From an uncultured Oscillospiraceae bacterium (GTDB lineage: Bacteria; Bacillota; Clostridia; Oscillospirales; Ruminococcaceae): a DNA stretch of 64,000 nt. Made by a program: the position numbers and the translations under genes. This document shows, one piece after another, positions 16,312 through 24,534 of the stretch (position 1 is the first letter of the stretch; the number at the start of each line of letters is the position of its first letter). The notes below the pieces were generated by a model. It made no database searches. It was not told the DNA's origin and was given only the letters and a program-made list of their open reading frames with translations. The stretch is from positions 70,386-134,385 of the forward strand of contig CAJUAN010000006.1 of NCBI GenBank assembly GCA_910584715.1, read 5' to 3'.

Positions 16312-16965
16312 ATGATAGACATTAATAAATGGATAAATAACTTTTTAGAAGCTTTAGAGCAAGCTTTTGGAACGCGCATATGGTTTGTAGGACTTCAAGG
16401 CAGCTACGGACGGGGAGAGGCGACGGAAACAAGCGATATAGACCTTGTTGTGGTACTGGACGAGGTATTGCCGGAAGATATCCGGGTTTACGGCAAAATG
16501 CTTGACGGACTTCCTAACCGCGAGCTTGTCTGCGGTTTTTTCAGCGGCAGAAGCGAGCTTAACAATTGGGAACCGTCCGACCTGTTTCAGTTTTTCTACG
16601 ATACGACCTCTATCGTTGGAAGCCTTGACGAGCTTTTGCAGTATATTGACGGTTCCGCTGTTGACCGTGCGGTAATGATAGGAGCCTGTAATATTTATCA
16701 CGGCTGCGTTCATAATATGCTGTACGAAAAAAGCGAGGATATCCTCCGCGGCTTGTACAAGTCGGCGTCGTTCGTCGTACAGGCGGTTTATTTCAGACAG
16801 ACGGGAAAATACGTTAAGCTCCAAAAAGAACTGCTTGATCTGGCAGACGTGGACGAGCAGACTGTTATCGGGACGTTCCTGCATTTAAAAAGCGGAGGTA
16901 AGGCGGATTTTGACAATATGTCCGAGACTCTGTTCCTTTGGGCAAAAAAGCTGATAGGTCAATAA
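16312..16965 (+). CDS. nucleotidyltransferase domain protein
   Basis: A 217-residue cytoplasmic protein with the polymerase-beta-type nucleotidyltransferase motif GLQGSYGRGEATETSDIDLV (GS-x10-DxD) at about residues 29-48. The C-terminal half is helical, as in aminoglycoside and kanamycin nucleotidyltransferases and stand-alone NTases. Substrate unknown. The ATG at 16312 is preceded by AAGGG overlapping the lysA stop, so the two genes are probably co-transcribed. An upstream in-frame start at 16270 would lie inside lysA and is less likely. Confidence 0.8.
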   Translation: MIDINKWINNFLEALEQAFGTRIWFVGLQGSYGRGEATETSDIDLVVVLDEVLPEDIRVYGKMLDGLPNRELVCGFFSGRSELNNWEPSDLFQFFYDTTSIVGSLDELLQYIDGSAVDRAVMIGACNIYHGCVHNMLYEKSEDILRGLYKSASFVVQAVYFRQTGKYVKLQKELLDLADVDEQTVIGTFLHLKSGGKADFDNMSETLFLWAKKLIGQ

Positions 16966-16985
16966 AAAATGTTTTTGAAGAAAAA

Positions 16986-17016
16986 TTGAAAAAACTCTTT
17001 ACTTTTTCACTATAAT
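16986..17016 (+). promoter_or_regulatory. probable promoter for the yerC unit
   Basis: TATAAT at 17011-17016 with TTGAAA at 16986-16991; the 19-base spacing is longer than ideal. A second AT-rich -10-like TAAAATAAT follows. Confidence 0.5.
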
Positions 17017-17109
17017 ATGTTAAAATAATTTTAGGCAAGCTTCCTTGCTGTTACATTATCCTGATTTGAGATTAAAATCAGTATTACAACAAGAAAGGAA
17101 CAATTCAGT

Positions 17110-17409
17110 ATGAATAATAAGCTTAAGGATGAACATATGGACGCGCTTTTCAAGGCTATTCTTACCCTTGAAAACACAGACGAGTGTTACAAATTTTTTG
17201 AGGATCTCTGTACGGTTCTGGAGCTTAAGGCTATGTCCCAGAGAATGCAGGTTGCCACAATGCTGGTTCAGAAAAGGGTTTACAGCGATATTGTTGCCGA
17301 GACGGGCGCAAGCACCGCTACTATCAGCCGAGTAAACAGAACGCTCAACTACGGCAGCGACGGCTATGCTCTCGTATTTGACCGTCTCAAGGAAGAATCC
17401 GGAAAATGA
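17110..17409 (+). CDS. YerC/YecD family TrpR-like regulator
   Basis: A 99-residue helix-turn-helix protein of the TrpR-related YerC/YecD family. ELKAMSQRMQVATMLVQKRV followed by YSDIVAETGASTATISRVNR is the DNA-binding region typical of the family. GAAAGGAACAA precedes the ATG. It overlaps the methyltransferase by 4 bases (ATGA), so the two are coupled. Its target operator is not evident; in other Firmicutes its role is poorly known. Confidence 0.88.
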   Translation: MNNKLKDEHMDALFKAILTLENTDECYKFFEDLCTVLELKAMSQRMQVATMLVQKRVYSDIVAETGASTATISRVNRTLNYGSDGYALVFDRLKEESGK

Positions 17410-18155
17410 GCGGATACCGCAGTTTTGCTTATTTTTACGACGCGCTTACCGAAAATATTTCATATCGCGAAAGAGCAGAATATTTTGACTCGCTGATAAA
17501 AAAACACGGCGGCAGGAAAAATATTCTGCTTGATCTTGCATGCGGTACGGGCAGCCTGTCAGAGGCTTTCAGTGAAATGGGGTATGACGTTATCGGCGTG
17601 GACAGCTCCGAGGATATGCTGAATGCCGCTCTTGACAAGAAATTTGAAAGCGGTCATAATATCCAGTACCTTTGTCAGGATATGACAAATTTGGATATGT
17701 TCGGTACTATAGACGTTACGGTATGCGCTTTAGACGGCATAAATCATCTTTCAAGCCTTGCGGATATTGAAAAGACCTTTGAACGGGTCTCGCTGTTCTG
17801 TGAACCTGAGGGACTTTTTCTTTTTGATATAAACACTCCCCATAAGCATAAAAATATTCTGGGAGATAATACTTTTGTTTACGACCTTGACGATGTTTAC
17901 TGCGTTTGGCAGAATTTTTACAGCAAAAATGACAATCGTGTGGATATGTCGCTGGACTTTTTTGAGCGTGATGAAAATGGTCTCTACAGACGTTATGAGG
18001 ACGGTTTTTCCGAGATAGCTTTCGATGAGAGCATTATTGACGGGCTTCTTGAAAAGTGCGGCTTTGAGATAGCGGGAAAATACGATTACGACTCCTTTGA
18101 CCCGCCGAGAGCGGACAGTGAAAAGTTGGTTTATGCGGCAAGAAAGGTACGCTGA
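17406..18155 (+). CDS. class I SAM-dependent methyltransferase
   Basis: Soluble methyltransferase of 249 residues; acceptor unknown. Motif I is LLDLACGTGSLSEAFSEMG (about residues 40-58), followed by VIGVDSSEDML (motif II) and ICxL-type residues in VTVCALDGINHL. The closest pattern is the small methyltransferase family adjacent to YerC in clostridia. Overlap with the upstream gene implies a two-gene unit, perhaps with hslO downstream (39-base gap). Confidence 0.88.
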   Translation: MSGYRSFAYFYDALTENISYRERAEYFDSLIKKHGGRKNILLDLACGTGSLSEAFSEMGYDVIGVDSSEDMLNAALDKKFESGHNIQYLCQDMTNLDMFGTIDVTVCALDGINHLSSLADIEKTFERVSLFCEPEGLFLFDINTPHKHKNILGDNTFVYDLDDVYCVWQNFYSKNDNRVDMSLDFFERDENGLYRRYEDGFSEIAFDESIIDGLLEKCGFEIAGKYDYDSFDPPRADSEKLVYAARKVR

Positions 18156-18194
18156 TATATTCCGAAAATATTGGATTACTAAAAGGATAAAAAT

Positions 18195-19067
18195 ATGGCA
18201 AAAATAGTCAGAACAATTTCAAAGGATGCGTCTGTGGTCGCTTCGGCAATAGACGCTATTGATATAGTTTCCGAGATAGAGAGGATACACAGGACGTCGG
18301 CGGTCGTTACAGCAGCTTTGGGCAGGCTGTCTATAGCTGCGTCTTTGATAGGAAACGGTCTGAAGGGCGAAAACGATTCGGTGACGGTACGTATGAACGG
18401 CGGCGGAGCAACAGGTATTCTCATAGCGGTCGCCGACAGCAGAGGAAACGTTAAATCTTACGTTGGGAACCCAATAGTTGAGCTTCCTTTGAACAAGTAC
18501 GGAAAGCTGGACGTTTCGGGCGCGGTCGGAAAGGATGGTACTCTTTCAGTGGTCAAGGATCTGGGTCTGAAAGAGCCTTATGTGGGACAGGTTCCAATTG
18601 TGTCGGGTGAGATCGCCGAGGATATCGCAAGCTATTTCGCGGTAAGTGAACAGATTCCCACAGTGTGCGGACTTGGCGTACTTGTAAATCCGGATCTTAC
18701 GGTAAAGGCAGCGGGAGGCTATCTGATACAGCTTTTGCCCTTTGCGGACGAGAGCTGCATAGATATTCTGGAAGCTAACGTAAACAAGCTTCCTCCGGTA
18801 ACGTCAATGCTTGATTCGGGAATGTCCGCGGAGGATATTGCTAAAAGCGTTCTGGGCGGACTTGAACCCGAGGTCATGGATTCCTTTGAAGTGAATTATA
18901 AATGTGATTGCAGCAAAGAGCGTGTGGAGCGGGCATTGGTAAGCCTCGGCAGGGAAGAGCTTGTCAAAATGGCTGAGGAACAGGATTCTACCGAGGTTTG
19001 CTGTCATTTCTGCGACAAAAAGTACGTTTTTTCAAAAGACGAGATCATAGCTCTCAGTAAGAGATAA
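18195..19067 (+). CDS. hslO: redox-regulated chaperone Hsp33
   Basis: Holdase chaperone activated by oxidative unfolding. The 290-residue protein carries the C-terminal zinc site CDC (about residues 236-238) and CCHFC (about 270-274), the expected CxC/CxxC arrangement. The N-terminal core has VTVRMNGGGATG and the hslO-typical GYLIQLLPFADE. AAAGGATAAAA precedes the ATG. A bidirectional terminator separates it from the convergent deaminase gene. Confidence 0.95.
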   Translation: MAKIVRTISKDASVVASAIDAIDIVSEIERIHRTSAVVTAALGRLSIAASLIGNGLKGENDSVTVRMNGGGATGILIAVADSRGNVKSYVGNPIVELPLNKYGKLDVSGAVGKDGTLSVVKDLGLKEPYVGQVPIVSGEIAEDIASYFAVSEQIPTVCGLGVLVNPDLTVKAAGGYLIQLLPFADESCIDILEANVNKLPPVTSMLDSGMSAEDIAKSVLGGLEPEVMDSFEVNYKCDCSKERVERALVSLGREELVKMAEEQDSTEVCCHFCDKKYVFSKDEIIALSKR

Positions 19068-19080
19068 AAAAGAATAAAAC

Positions 19081-19112
19081 AAAAACGGCGGACATTAGTT
19101 CGCCGTTTTTTC
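19081..19112. terminator. bidirectional terminator between hslO and the deaminase gene
   Basis: AAAAACGGCG and CGCCGTTTTTT pair around GACATTAGTT. A-runs and T-runs on both sides allow termination of both convergent transcripts. Confidence 0.9.
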
Positions 19113-19116
19113 AGTT

Positions 19117-19614
19117 TCAGTATCCTGCCGTACCTTCAATTGAATCGTCCTTGTCTATCCAGCTCTCAACGTTGATAGTAGTGTATGTATCCTTGGTATT
19201 TCTGATTATGACAGTGGAAATACCCGCATTTATTATCATTCTTTTGCACATGGAACACGGTTCAACATCTCCGTAAAGCTCTCCGGTCTTTGCGTCGTGG
19301 CAGGCGAGATAGAGCGTTGCTCCCAGCATATCGTTTCTGTCGGCGGCAATAATGGCGTTTGCTTCCGCGTGGACGCTTCTGCAAAGCTCGTACCGCTGTC
19401 CCTTCGGTACGTTCAGTTTTTCGCGGGTACAGTACCCCATATCGACGCAGTTTGCTCTGCCGCGGGGAGCTCCCACATATCCCGTTGAAACGATACGGTC
19501 GTTGCTTACGATTATCGCTCCGAAATTTCGGCGTATGCAGGTTCCTCTTTCCAGAACAGTCTCCGCTATATCGAGATAGTAGTTTATTTTATCACGTCTT
19601 TTATAGCATTCCAT
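19117..19614 (-). CDS. dCMP/cytidine deaminase family protein (ComEB-like)
   Basis: Zinc-dependent deaminase, probably dCMP deaminase feeding dTTP synthesis. The active-site motifs HAEANAI and PCSMCKRMI are intact, and CRSVHAEAN and GYVGAPRG are typical of the ComEB/dCMP group. Length from the chosen ATG (19614) is 165 residues. An ATG three codons upstream directly abuts AAAGGA, so the ATG 9 bases downstream of that site is preferred. Transcribed alone from a promoter at 19690-19718 through a terminator-like leader hairpin. Confidence 0.9.
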   Translation of the reverse strand: MECYKRRDKINYYLDIAETVLERGTCIRRNFGAIIVSNDRIVSTGYVGAPRGRANCVDMGYCTREKLNVPKGQRYELCRSVHAEANAIIAADRNDMLGATLYLACHDAKTGELYGDVEPCSMCKRMIINAGISTVIIRNTKDTYTTINVESWIDKDDSIEGTAGY

Positions 19615-19638
19615 AACAGTCATTCCTTTCGTAATTTA

Positions 19639-19674
19639 AAACGCGGGTAAGAGCAGCTTCTTTTCCCGCTTTTG
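19639..19674 (-). promoter_or_regulatory. terminator-like hairpin in the deaminase leader
   Basis: On the minus strand AAAAGCGGG pairs with CCCGC-G-TTTT, with an inner AAGA/TCTT pairing, and is followed by TTTTAAATT. It lies after the promoter and before the ribosome site, the position of an attenuator. No ligand-binding domain was recognised in the short leader. Confidence 0.5.
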
Positions 19675-19689
19675 TTTTCCGCTATATTA

Positions 19690-19718
19690 GTTATAGCAGA
19701 TTTTGAGGAAATATGCAA
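19690..19718 (-). promoter_or_regulatory. promoter for the deaminase gene
   Basis: Minus strand: TTGCAT (19718-19713), 17 bases, TATAAC (19695-19690), preceded by TGC as an extended -10. The 316-base gap up to 19930 also holds the divergent promoter at 19858 and is otherwise AT-rich without a gene. Confidence 0.75.
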
Positions 19719-19857
19719 GTGCTTTTATAAATTTTATAAGCTTTTATCTGATATTTTTTGACGGTAATATTTCGTCCGTTTGTATACAGTATGTACAATT
19801 ATTGTAAGCTGTTTTGTGAAGAACATATAATATTTAATGTTTATCATTAAATATGTA

Positions 19858-19886
19858 TTGACAAACGTAAATTTGGATGTTATACT
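19858..19886 (+). promoter_or_regulatory. promoter for the DUF2975-XRE operon
   Basis: TTGACA at 19858-19863, 17 bases, TATACT at 19881-19886, close to consensus. Confidence 0.85.
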
Positions 19887-19907
19887 GTAACCACAGTAAG
19901 CTTACAT
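19887..19907 (+). promoter_or_regulatory. candidate operator at the DUF2975-XRE start site
   Basis: A perfect 10-bp palindrome GTAAGCTTAC (19896-19905) lies about 10 bases after the -10. With the preceding TGTAA at 19886-19890 it also forms a TGTAA-N-TTACA inverted repeat. Position and symmetry suit a repressor site, perhaps for the XRE protein encoded in the operon. Confidence 0.5.
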
Positions 19908-19930
19908 GATTTGTATTCGGAGGGGATATT

Positions 19931-20356
19931 ATGAAACAGTTGACCAAAAGGAGAATCGGTTTTATGGAGGGCTTCAGCAACGCGCTTTCAGGTTCGGAAG
20001 CAAATGCGGTTCCGGATACTATGCCTGATAGCTTTCTTATGAGTACGCTGTATTTGATATTTGCGGCGGCGTTTATAACGATAATGATCATAGCAATAGT
20101 GTCATGCCTCCGGTTGCTGATGAGCATACGCAGAGACGAAAGTCCCTTCACCGAAAGGAATGGTGGAAAGATACGCACCATAGGCATTGCATTTATGCTT
20201 TTAGAGCCTGTTCAGATAACATTAATGCTTGTCCAGAGCGGGGAGTTTTCCGTCGGCAGCGGTATAATGTTTTCCGCGGGAATAGTTATGTACTGCATTT
20301 CGCTGGTGTTCCGCTACGGCTGCGAGCTCCAGCAGGAAACGGACGAAACTTTATAA
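19931..20356 (+). CDS. DUF2975 family membrane protein
   Basis: A 141-residue membrane protein with about three transmembrane helices (about 38-60, 88-105, 110-128). It ends YGCELQQETDETL, a tail shared with the next gene (YGCRLQQESDEML), and RRDESPFTERN is typical of DUF2975. Such proteins pair with small YozG-type regulators. GGAGGGG lies ahead of the ATG. It is shorter than its paralogue and lacks its first membrane region. Function unknown. Confidence 0.8.
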   Translation: MKQLTKRRIGFMEGFSNALSGSEANAVPDTMPDSFLMSTLYLIFAAAFITIMIIAIVSCLRLLMSIRRDESPFTERNGGKIRTIGIAFMLLEPVQITLMLVQSGEFSVGSGIMFSAGIVMYCISLVFRYGCELQQETDETL

Positions 20357-20372
20357 TTCGGGAGGATTCACT

Positions 20373-20942
20373 ATGAAAAAAATCTTGGAACTGCTTAAGA
20401 AAATTGTTGGAATTTCCGACGAACAGCCGATTGTACAGGATATGTCCGACGAACTGAAAAAGGTTAGGTCGAATATGTTGGCAATGCAGATATTCTCAGT
20501 AATTTTTATGTTTGTAATGCTGATCTTTACAGTCGTATTTTTTGTGGATTGCGTTACCGATCTGTATGAATATACGGTGAAGCCTTCGCTCGGACTGGCA
20601 AAAGCGCTCTGCATTGTTATTCCAAATTTTATCTTGTGTTTGTCATTATTTGTTATTTCCTTGCTGTGCAAAAACATTTTTATGAACGTTAACAAAAACG
20701 GTACGCCATTCATACCGCAGGTTCCGAAAGAAATGAAAAAAATAGCCGCCGTAATCGCTGCTATGCTTATTCTTTCGGCAGCGGCGGAGTTTTTGTTCCC
20801 AATAGTTTTTCCCGTACTCGGTACGGAGTCCGAGCTTGTTACAAACCCCGCCGGCTGGGCATTTTTAAGTCTGCTCCTTATGTTAAGCAGCATTTTCGAC
20901 TACGGCTGCAGACTTCAGCAGGAATCCGATGAAATGCTTTAA
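20373..20942 (+). CDS. DUF2975 family membrane protein, second paralogue
   Basis: A 189-residue protein with four predicted transmembrane helices (about 40-65, 82-106, 128-146, 160-175). The NKNGTPFIPQVPKEMKKIA loop matches the RRDESPFTERNGGKIRTIG loop of its upstream neighbour, and both end in the same acidic LQQE tail, so the two are tandem paralogues. GGGAGGA precedes the ATG and 16 bases separate the genes. Likely works with the XRE protein downstream. Confidence 0.8.
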   Translation: MKKILELLKKIVGISDEQPIVQDMSDELKKVRSNMLAMQIFSVIFMFVMLIFTVVFFVDCVTDLYEYTVKPSLGLAKALCIVIPNFILCLSLFVISLLCKNIFMNVNKNGTPFIPQVPKEMKKIAAVIAAMLILSAAAEFLFPIVFPVLGTESELVTNPAGWAFLSLLLMLSSIFDYGCRLQQESDEML

Positions 20943-20953
20943 GGAGGAACTTT

Positions 20954-21184
20954 ATGAGTATAATCCTGCGGCTTGACCGCGTTATGGCGGACAGAAAAAT
21001 GTCCCTGAACGAGCTTGCCGAAAAGGTGGGCATAAGCAATGTCAATCTCTCCAACCTGAAAACCGGTAAGGTAAAGGCTATACGGTTTTCCACTCTTGAA
21101 GCTATATGCGATGTTCTTGACTGTCAGCCGGGGGATATTTTGGAGTACAGCAGAGACGACAGCGGCAAAAAGGACTTGCCATAA
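20954..21184 (+). CDS. XRE/Cro-type regulator (YozG-like)
   Basis: A 76-residue DNA-binding protein: a single helix-turn-helix with recognition region LAEKVGISNVNLSNLKTGKV, then STLEAICDVLDCQPGDILEY, the signature of the YozG group found beside DUF2975 membrane proteins. AAGGAGGAAC precedes the ATG, 11 bases after the second DUF2975 gene. It probably controls its own operon, with the membrane proteins modulating it (inference from the gene family). Confidence 0.88.
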   Translation: MSIILRLDRVMADRKMSLNELAEKVGISNVNLSNLKTGKVKAIRFSTLEAICDVLDCQPGDILEYSRDDSGKKDLP

Positions 21185-21195
21185 TTTTATAAATG

Positions 21196-21204
21196 TGTTA
21201 TAAT
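21196..21204 (+). promoter_or_regulatory. extended -10 promoter for tex
   Basis: TGT-TATAAT with no clear -35, the same design as for tig and phoH. Confidence 0.65.
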
Positions 21205-21207
21205 ATT

Positions 21208-21234
21208 AGGGTGGAAATTTACAGTTTCCGCCCT
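21208..21234 (+). promoter_or_regulatory. hairpin at the start of the tex leader
   Basis: AGGGTGGAAA pairs with TTTCCGCCCT (one wobble) around TTTACAG, directly at the expected start site. There is no T-run. Confidence 0.5.
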
Positions 21235-21264
21235 ATCACTGTTTAAACCGAAAGGGAGATTTTT

Positions 21265-23445
21265 TTGAACATTAACGAGACCCTTGCCAAAGAGTTCAAG
21301 CTCAGGCAGGAGCAGATCGACAACACCGTTTCGCTTATCGACGACGGCAAGACAATACCTTTTATCGCGCGTTACCGCAAGGAGCTGACAGGCTCGCTTG
21401 ACGACCAGCTTTTGCGCGAGATTTTTGACAGGCTTACTTATCTGCGCAATCTTGAAAAGCGCAAGGAGGAAGTCGCCGCTTCCATTACCGAGCAGGGCAA
21501 GATGACCGACGAGATCGCCGCGGCTATCGAAAAAGCAGCTGCTCTTGTTGAGGTTGAGGACATTTACCGTCCCTTTAAGCCCAAGCGCAAGACCCGCGGT
21601 TCCGTGGCAAGAGAGCGCGGACTGGAACCTCTTGCGGAATTTATTATGGCGCAGAATATTGCCGCTGACCCTAATGCCGAGGCGGAAAATTACATAGACC
21701 CCGAAAAGGACGTATCTGACGGAACGGCGGCTTTGCAGGGAGCTATGGATATTATCGCCGAGGATATTTCCGATGACGCGGAGCTTCGCAAAACTCTTCG
21801 CGCAATGATAACCAAAGAGGGTATGGTGTCCTCGAAAGCGGCGGACCCGGAGGAGGAAACCGTTTATTCAAACTATTACGATTTTTCCGAGCCTGTGTTC
21901 AGGATAGCCGGGCACCGCGTTCTCGCCATAGACAGGGGAGAGCGGGAGGACAAGCTGAAAGTGAGCGTAGCCGTTCCGGACGGAAGAGGGGAAAAAATCG
22001 TTGCGGACAAATATGTGAAGAATGATTCTCCCTGCGGCGAGCTTGTTAAGGCAGCCGCTGTTGACGGTTACGGACGGCTTATATTTCCCTCGGTTGAGAG
22101 GGAGATCCGCGCGGACTTAACGTCTAAAGCCTGCGAGGCGGCTATCAAGGTATTCGCGTCAAATCTGCGTCAGCTTCTTATGCAGCCGCCTATCAAGGGG
22201 CGAACCGCTCTCGGTCTTGACCCCGGATACCGTACAGGCTGTAAGCTTGCCGTCGTCGATGATACGGGAAAAGTTCTCGACACGGGTGTTGCCTATATTA
22301 CAACAGGTGAGCAGCGCAAAATTGAGCAGGGTAAGGTATTGGTAAAAAATCTTATTCAGAAATACGGCGTTTCAATTATAGCTATCGGAAACGGAACGGC
22401 TTCCCGCGAATCGGAGGCGTTCGTTGCCGACCTTATCAAGGAGCTTCCCGAAAAGGTATCTTATATGGTAGTGTCCGAGGCGGGAGCGTCGGTTTACTCT
22501 GCTTCAAAGCTGGCGGCTGATGAATTTCCGGAATACGATGTTTCCCTTAGGAGCGCGGTTTCTATTGCACGCCGTATGCAGGATCCTCTCGCGGAGCTTG
22601 TCAAAATAGACCCCAAGGCTATCGGAGTCGGTCAGTATCAGCACGATATGCCTAAAGCGCGTATGGACGAGGCTCTTACCGGAGTTGTCGAGGACTGCGT
22701 AAACACTGTCGGAGTTGACCTGAATACCGCTTCCCATTCGCTGCTGTCCTATATTTCGGGTATCAGTTCGGCAGTTGCGAAAAATATCGTTGCGTACCGT
22801 GAGGAAAACGGTTCCTTTACCGACAGAAAGCAGCTCCTTAAAGTGTCAAAGCTTGGCCCGAAAGCCTTTGAGCAGTGCGCGGGATTTCTTAGGGTACACG
22901 GTGGAAAGAATCCCCTGGACAACACGGCGGTACACCCGGAAAGCTATGAGGCCGCCCAAAAGATCATCGACCGCTGCGGATTCTCAATAGCAGATTTGAA
23001 AAACGGAGGTCTTACTGAGATACCGGAAGCAGCGCGTAAAATCGGAATACCGAATATTGCAGACGGAGCGGGTATAGGCGTTCCCACTGTTACGGACATT
23101 CTTAAAGAGCTTGCTAAGCCCGGACGCGATCCTAGGGACGAGCTTCCCCCTCCGCTGCTGAGAAGCGGCGACGTTATGGAGCTGAAAGACCTGAAGCCCG
23201 GTATGGAGCTTATGGGTACCGTCCGTAATATTGTGGATTTCGGCTGCTTTGTGGATATAGGCGTTCACGAGGACGGTTTAGTGCATATTTCCAGAATATG
23301 CGACCGCTATATCAAGCACCCGCTTGAGGCTGTCAAGGTTGGAGAGGTTGTCAAGGTTTGGGTTCTTGATGTTGATCTAAAGCGCAAGCGGATATCCCTC
23401 ACTATGCGTCACGATCAAAAAAATTCTACCGGTACGTCAAAATAA
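21265..23445 (+). CDS. tex: RNA-binding transcription accessory protein Tex
   Basis: Nucleic-acid-binding Tex/YhgF protein of 726 residues, linked to transcription and RNA handling. Domains in order: Tex N-terminal helical part (about 1-200), YqgF/RNase-H-like domain with LGLDPGYRTGCKLAVVD (about 315-450), helix-hairpin-helix (SISSAVAKNIVAYRE region, about 490-560), and C-terminal S1 domain (about 645-715, GTVRNIVDFGCFVDIG). The start is TTG at 21265, set by AAAGGGAG upstream and the typical MNINETLAKEF beginning. Confidence 0.95.
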   Translation: MNINETLAKEFKLRQEQIDNTVSLIDDGKTIPFIARYRKELTGSLDDQLLREIFDRLTYLRNLEKRKEEVAASITEQGKMTDEIAAAIEKAAALVEVEDIYRPFKPKRKTRGSVARERGLEPLAEFIMAQNIAADPNAEAENYIDPEKDVSDGTAALQGAMDIIAEDISDDAELRKTLRAMITKEGMVSSKAADPEEETVYSNYYDFSEPVFRIAGHRVLAIDRGEREDKLKVSVAVPDGRGEKIVADKYVKNDSPCGELVKAAAVDGYGRLIFPSVEREIRADLTSKACEAAIKVFASNLRQLLMQPPIKGRTALGLDPGYRTGCKLAVVDDTGKVLDTGVAYITTGEQRKIEQGKVLVKNLIQKYGVSIIAIGNGTASRESEAFVADLIKELPEKVSYMVVSEAGASVYSASKLAADEFPEYDVSLRSAVSIARRMQDPLAELVKIDPKAIGVGQYQHDMPKARMDEALTGVVEDCVNTVGVDLNTASHSLLSYISGISSAVAKNIVAYREENGSFTDRKQLLKVSKLGPKAFEQCAGFLRVHGGKNPLDNTAVHPESYEAAQKIIDRCGFSIADLKNGGLTEIPEAARKIGIPNIADGAGIGVPTVTDILKELAKPGRDPRDELPPPLLRSGDVMELKDLKPGMELMGTVRNIVDFGCFVDIGVHEDGLVHISRICDRYIKHPLEAVKVGEVVKVWVLDVDLKRKRISLTMRHDQKNSTGTSK

Positions 23446-23602
23446 TGATATGACACATGAACGTTTTTGTACAGTATGACAGCGGTGAATTTCAGCAAGT
23501 TTTTGAGGGTAGCCGCATATGTGTAATATGACAAAAATAAAATCAGACTAAAAGGAATATTGCGGCATTATCCACAAATATTAACAAAATATTATAGTAT
23601 GC

Positions 23603-23657
23603 CTTGGATTTGCTTATGCAGGTATCTGCGGGTATAATAAAAGCATAAATTCCAAGG
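23603..23657 (+). promoter_or_regulatory. promoter inside an inverted repeat, ECF S gene
   Basis: TTGCTT (23610-23615), 17 bases, TATAAT (23633-23638). CCTTGGA at 23603-23609 and TCCAAGG at 23651-23657 form an inverted repeat around the promoter, with inner TTATGC/GCATAA also complementary. A repressor dimer could bind both arms. Confidence 0.6.
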
Positions 23658-23668
23658 GGGTACTTAAA

Positions 23669-24478
23669 ATGAACAACACAGTATCGCAGCAGCGAAGCAG
23701 AATTTACAGAATGGTTGCCGTTGGACTTATGGCGGCTTTGGTCTACGCGGGAAACTATATGTCTATCCCGCTTGCAAACGAAACAAGGATACACATAGGC
23801 AACTCAATGTGTTTACTTGCGGGACTTCTTTTCGGCGGCGTGAACGGAGGATTATCCTCGGGAATCGGAGGCGCTTTGTACGACCTGTTTAACCCGCTCT
23901 ATACGCTTTCCGCGCCGTATACCTTTTTCTCCAAGTTTTCTATGGGCTGGGCAGCGGGAAAGCTGAACCGATCGGGAATAAAAAGCGAGCCGGCAAGAGC
24001 AGTTATTGCCGCAATAGTCGGACAGCTCGTTTACATCGTGCTTTACCTCGGCAAGGCGTTTGTAACGCAGCTCATTCTCGGAAATCCATTTCAGACGGCG
24101 TCTGCCGTCATGCTGGAAAAGGCTGCGGCGTCTTTTATAAACGGAGCTATTGCCGTTGTCGTTTCGGTACCGCTTTATCTTGCACTGAAAAAAGCTCTGC
24201 ACGCTTCGGGATTCGGACGTATGATAGAGGCAAGACCCGAAAACAGGGGATACTTCAATCCGCTTACCACAGCGCTTACGGTCTTTGCGCTTATTGTTAC
24301 GGCAGGCTTTGCCGTACGTCTTTCTGCTGACGGCAAGATAAAGGACGCGCAGGCTAAAAGAGAGGCCGCATACCAGGAACAGATCGACGAGCTTACCGAA
24401 AAACTTGATTATCTTTATGAAGCTATGGGCGTTGAACCGCCTGTAAACGCCGAGGAGGACGCTTTGCCGGATAAATGA
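23669..24478 (+). CDS. ECF transporter S component, substrate unknown
   Basis: Substrate-binding membrane subunit of an energy-coupling-factor vitamin or micronutrient importer. The 269 residues hold about five or six transmembrane helices; VGLMAALVYAGNYMSIPL followed by IHIGNSMCLLAGLLFGGVNG is the S-component pattern. The C-terminal 50 residues are an extra helix and a coiled, acidic tail. No EcfA or EcfT genes are in the window, so it would share a common ECF module elsewhere. AAGGGGG precedes the ATG. Confidence 0.83.
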   Translation: MNNTVSQQRSRIYRMVAVGLMAALVYAGNYMSIPLANETRIHIGNSMCLLAGLLFGGVNGGLSSGIGGALYDLFNPLYTLSAPYTFFSKFSMGWAAGKLNRSGIKSEPARAVIAAIVGQLVYIVLYLGKAFVTQLILGNPFQTASAVMLEKAAASFINGAIAVVVSVPLYLALKKALHASGFGRMIEARPENRGYFNPLTTALTVFALIVTAGFAVRLSADGKIKDAQAKREAAYQEQIDELTEKLDYLYEAMGVEPPVNAEEDALPDK

Positions 24479-24534
24479 TACTGTCCGGCTAAGTGATTAA
24501 TTTCCTCCGAGGCAAAATAAAAAGGAGGAATATC

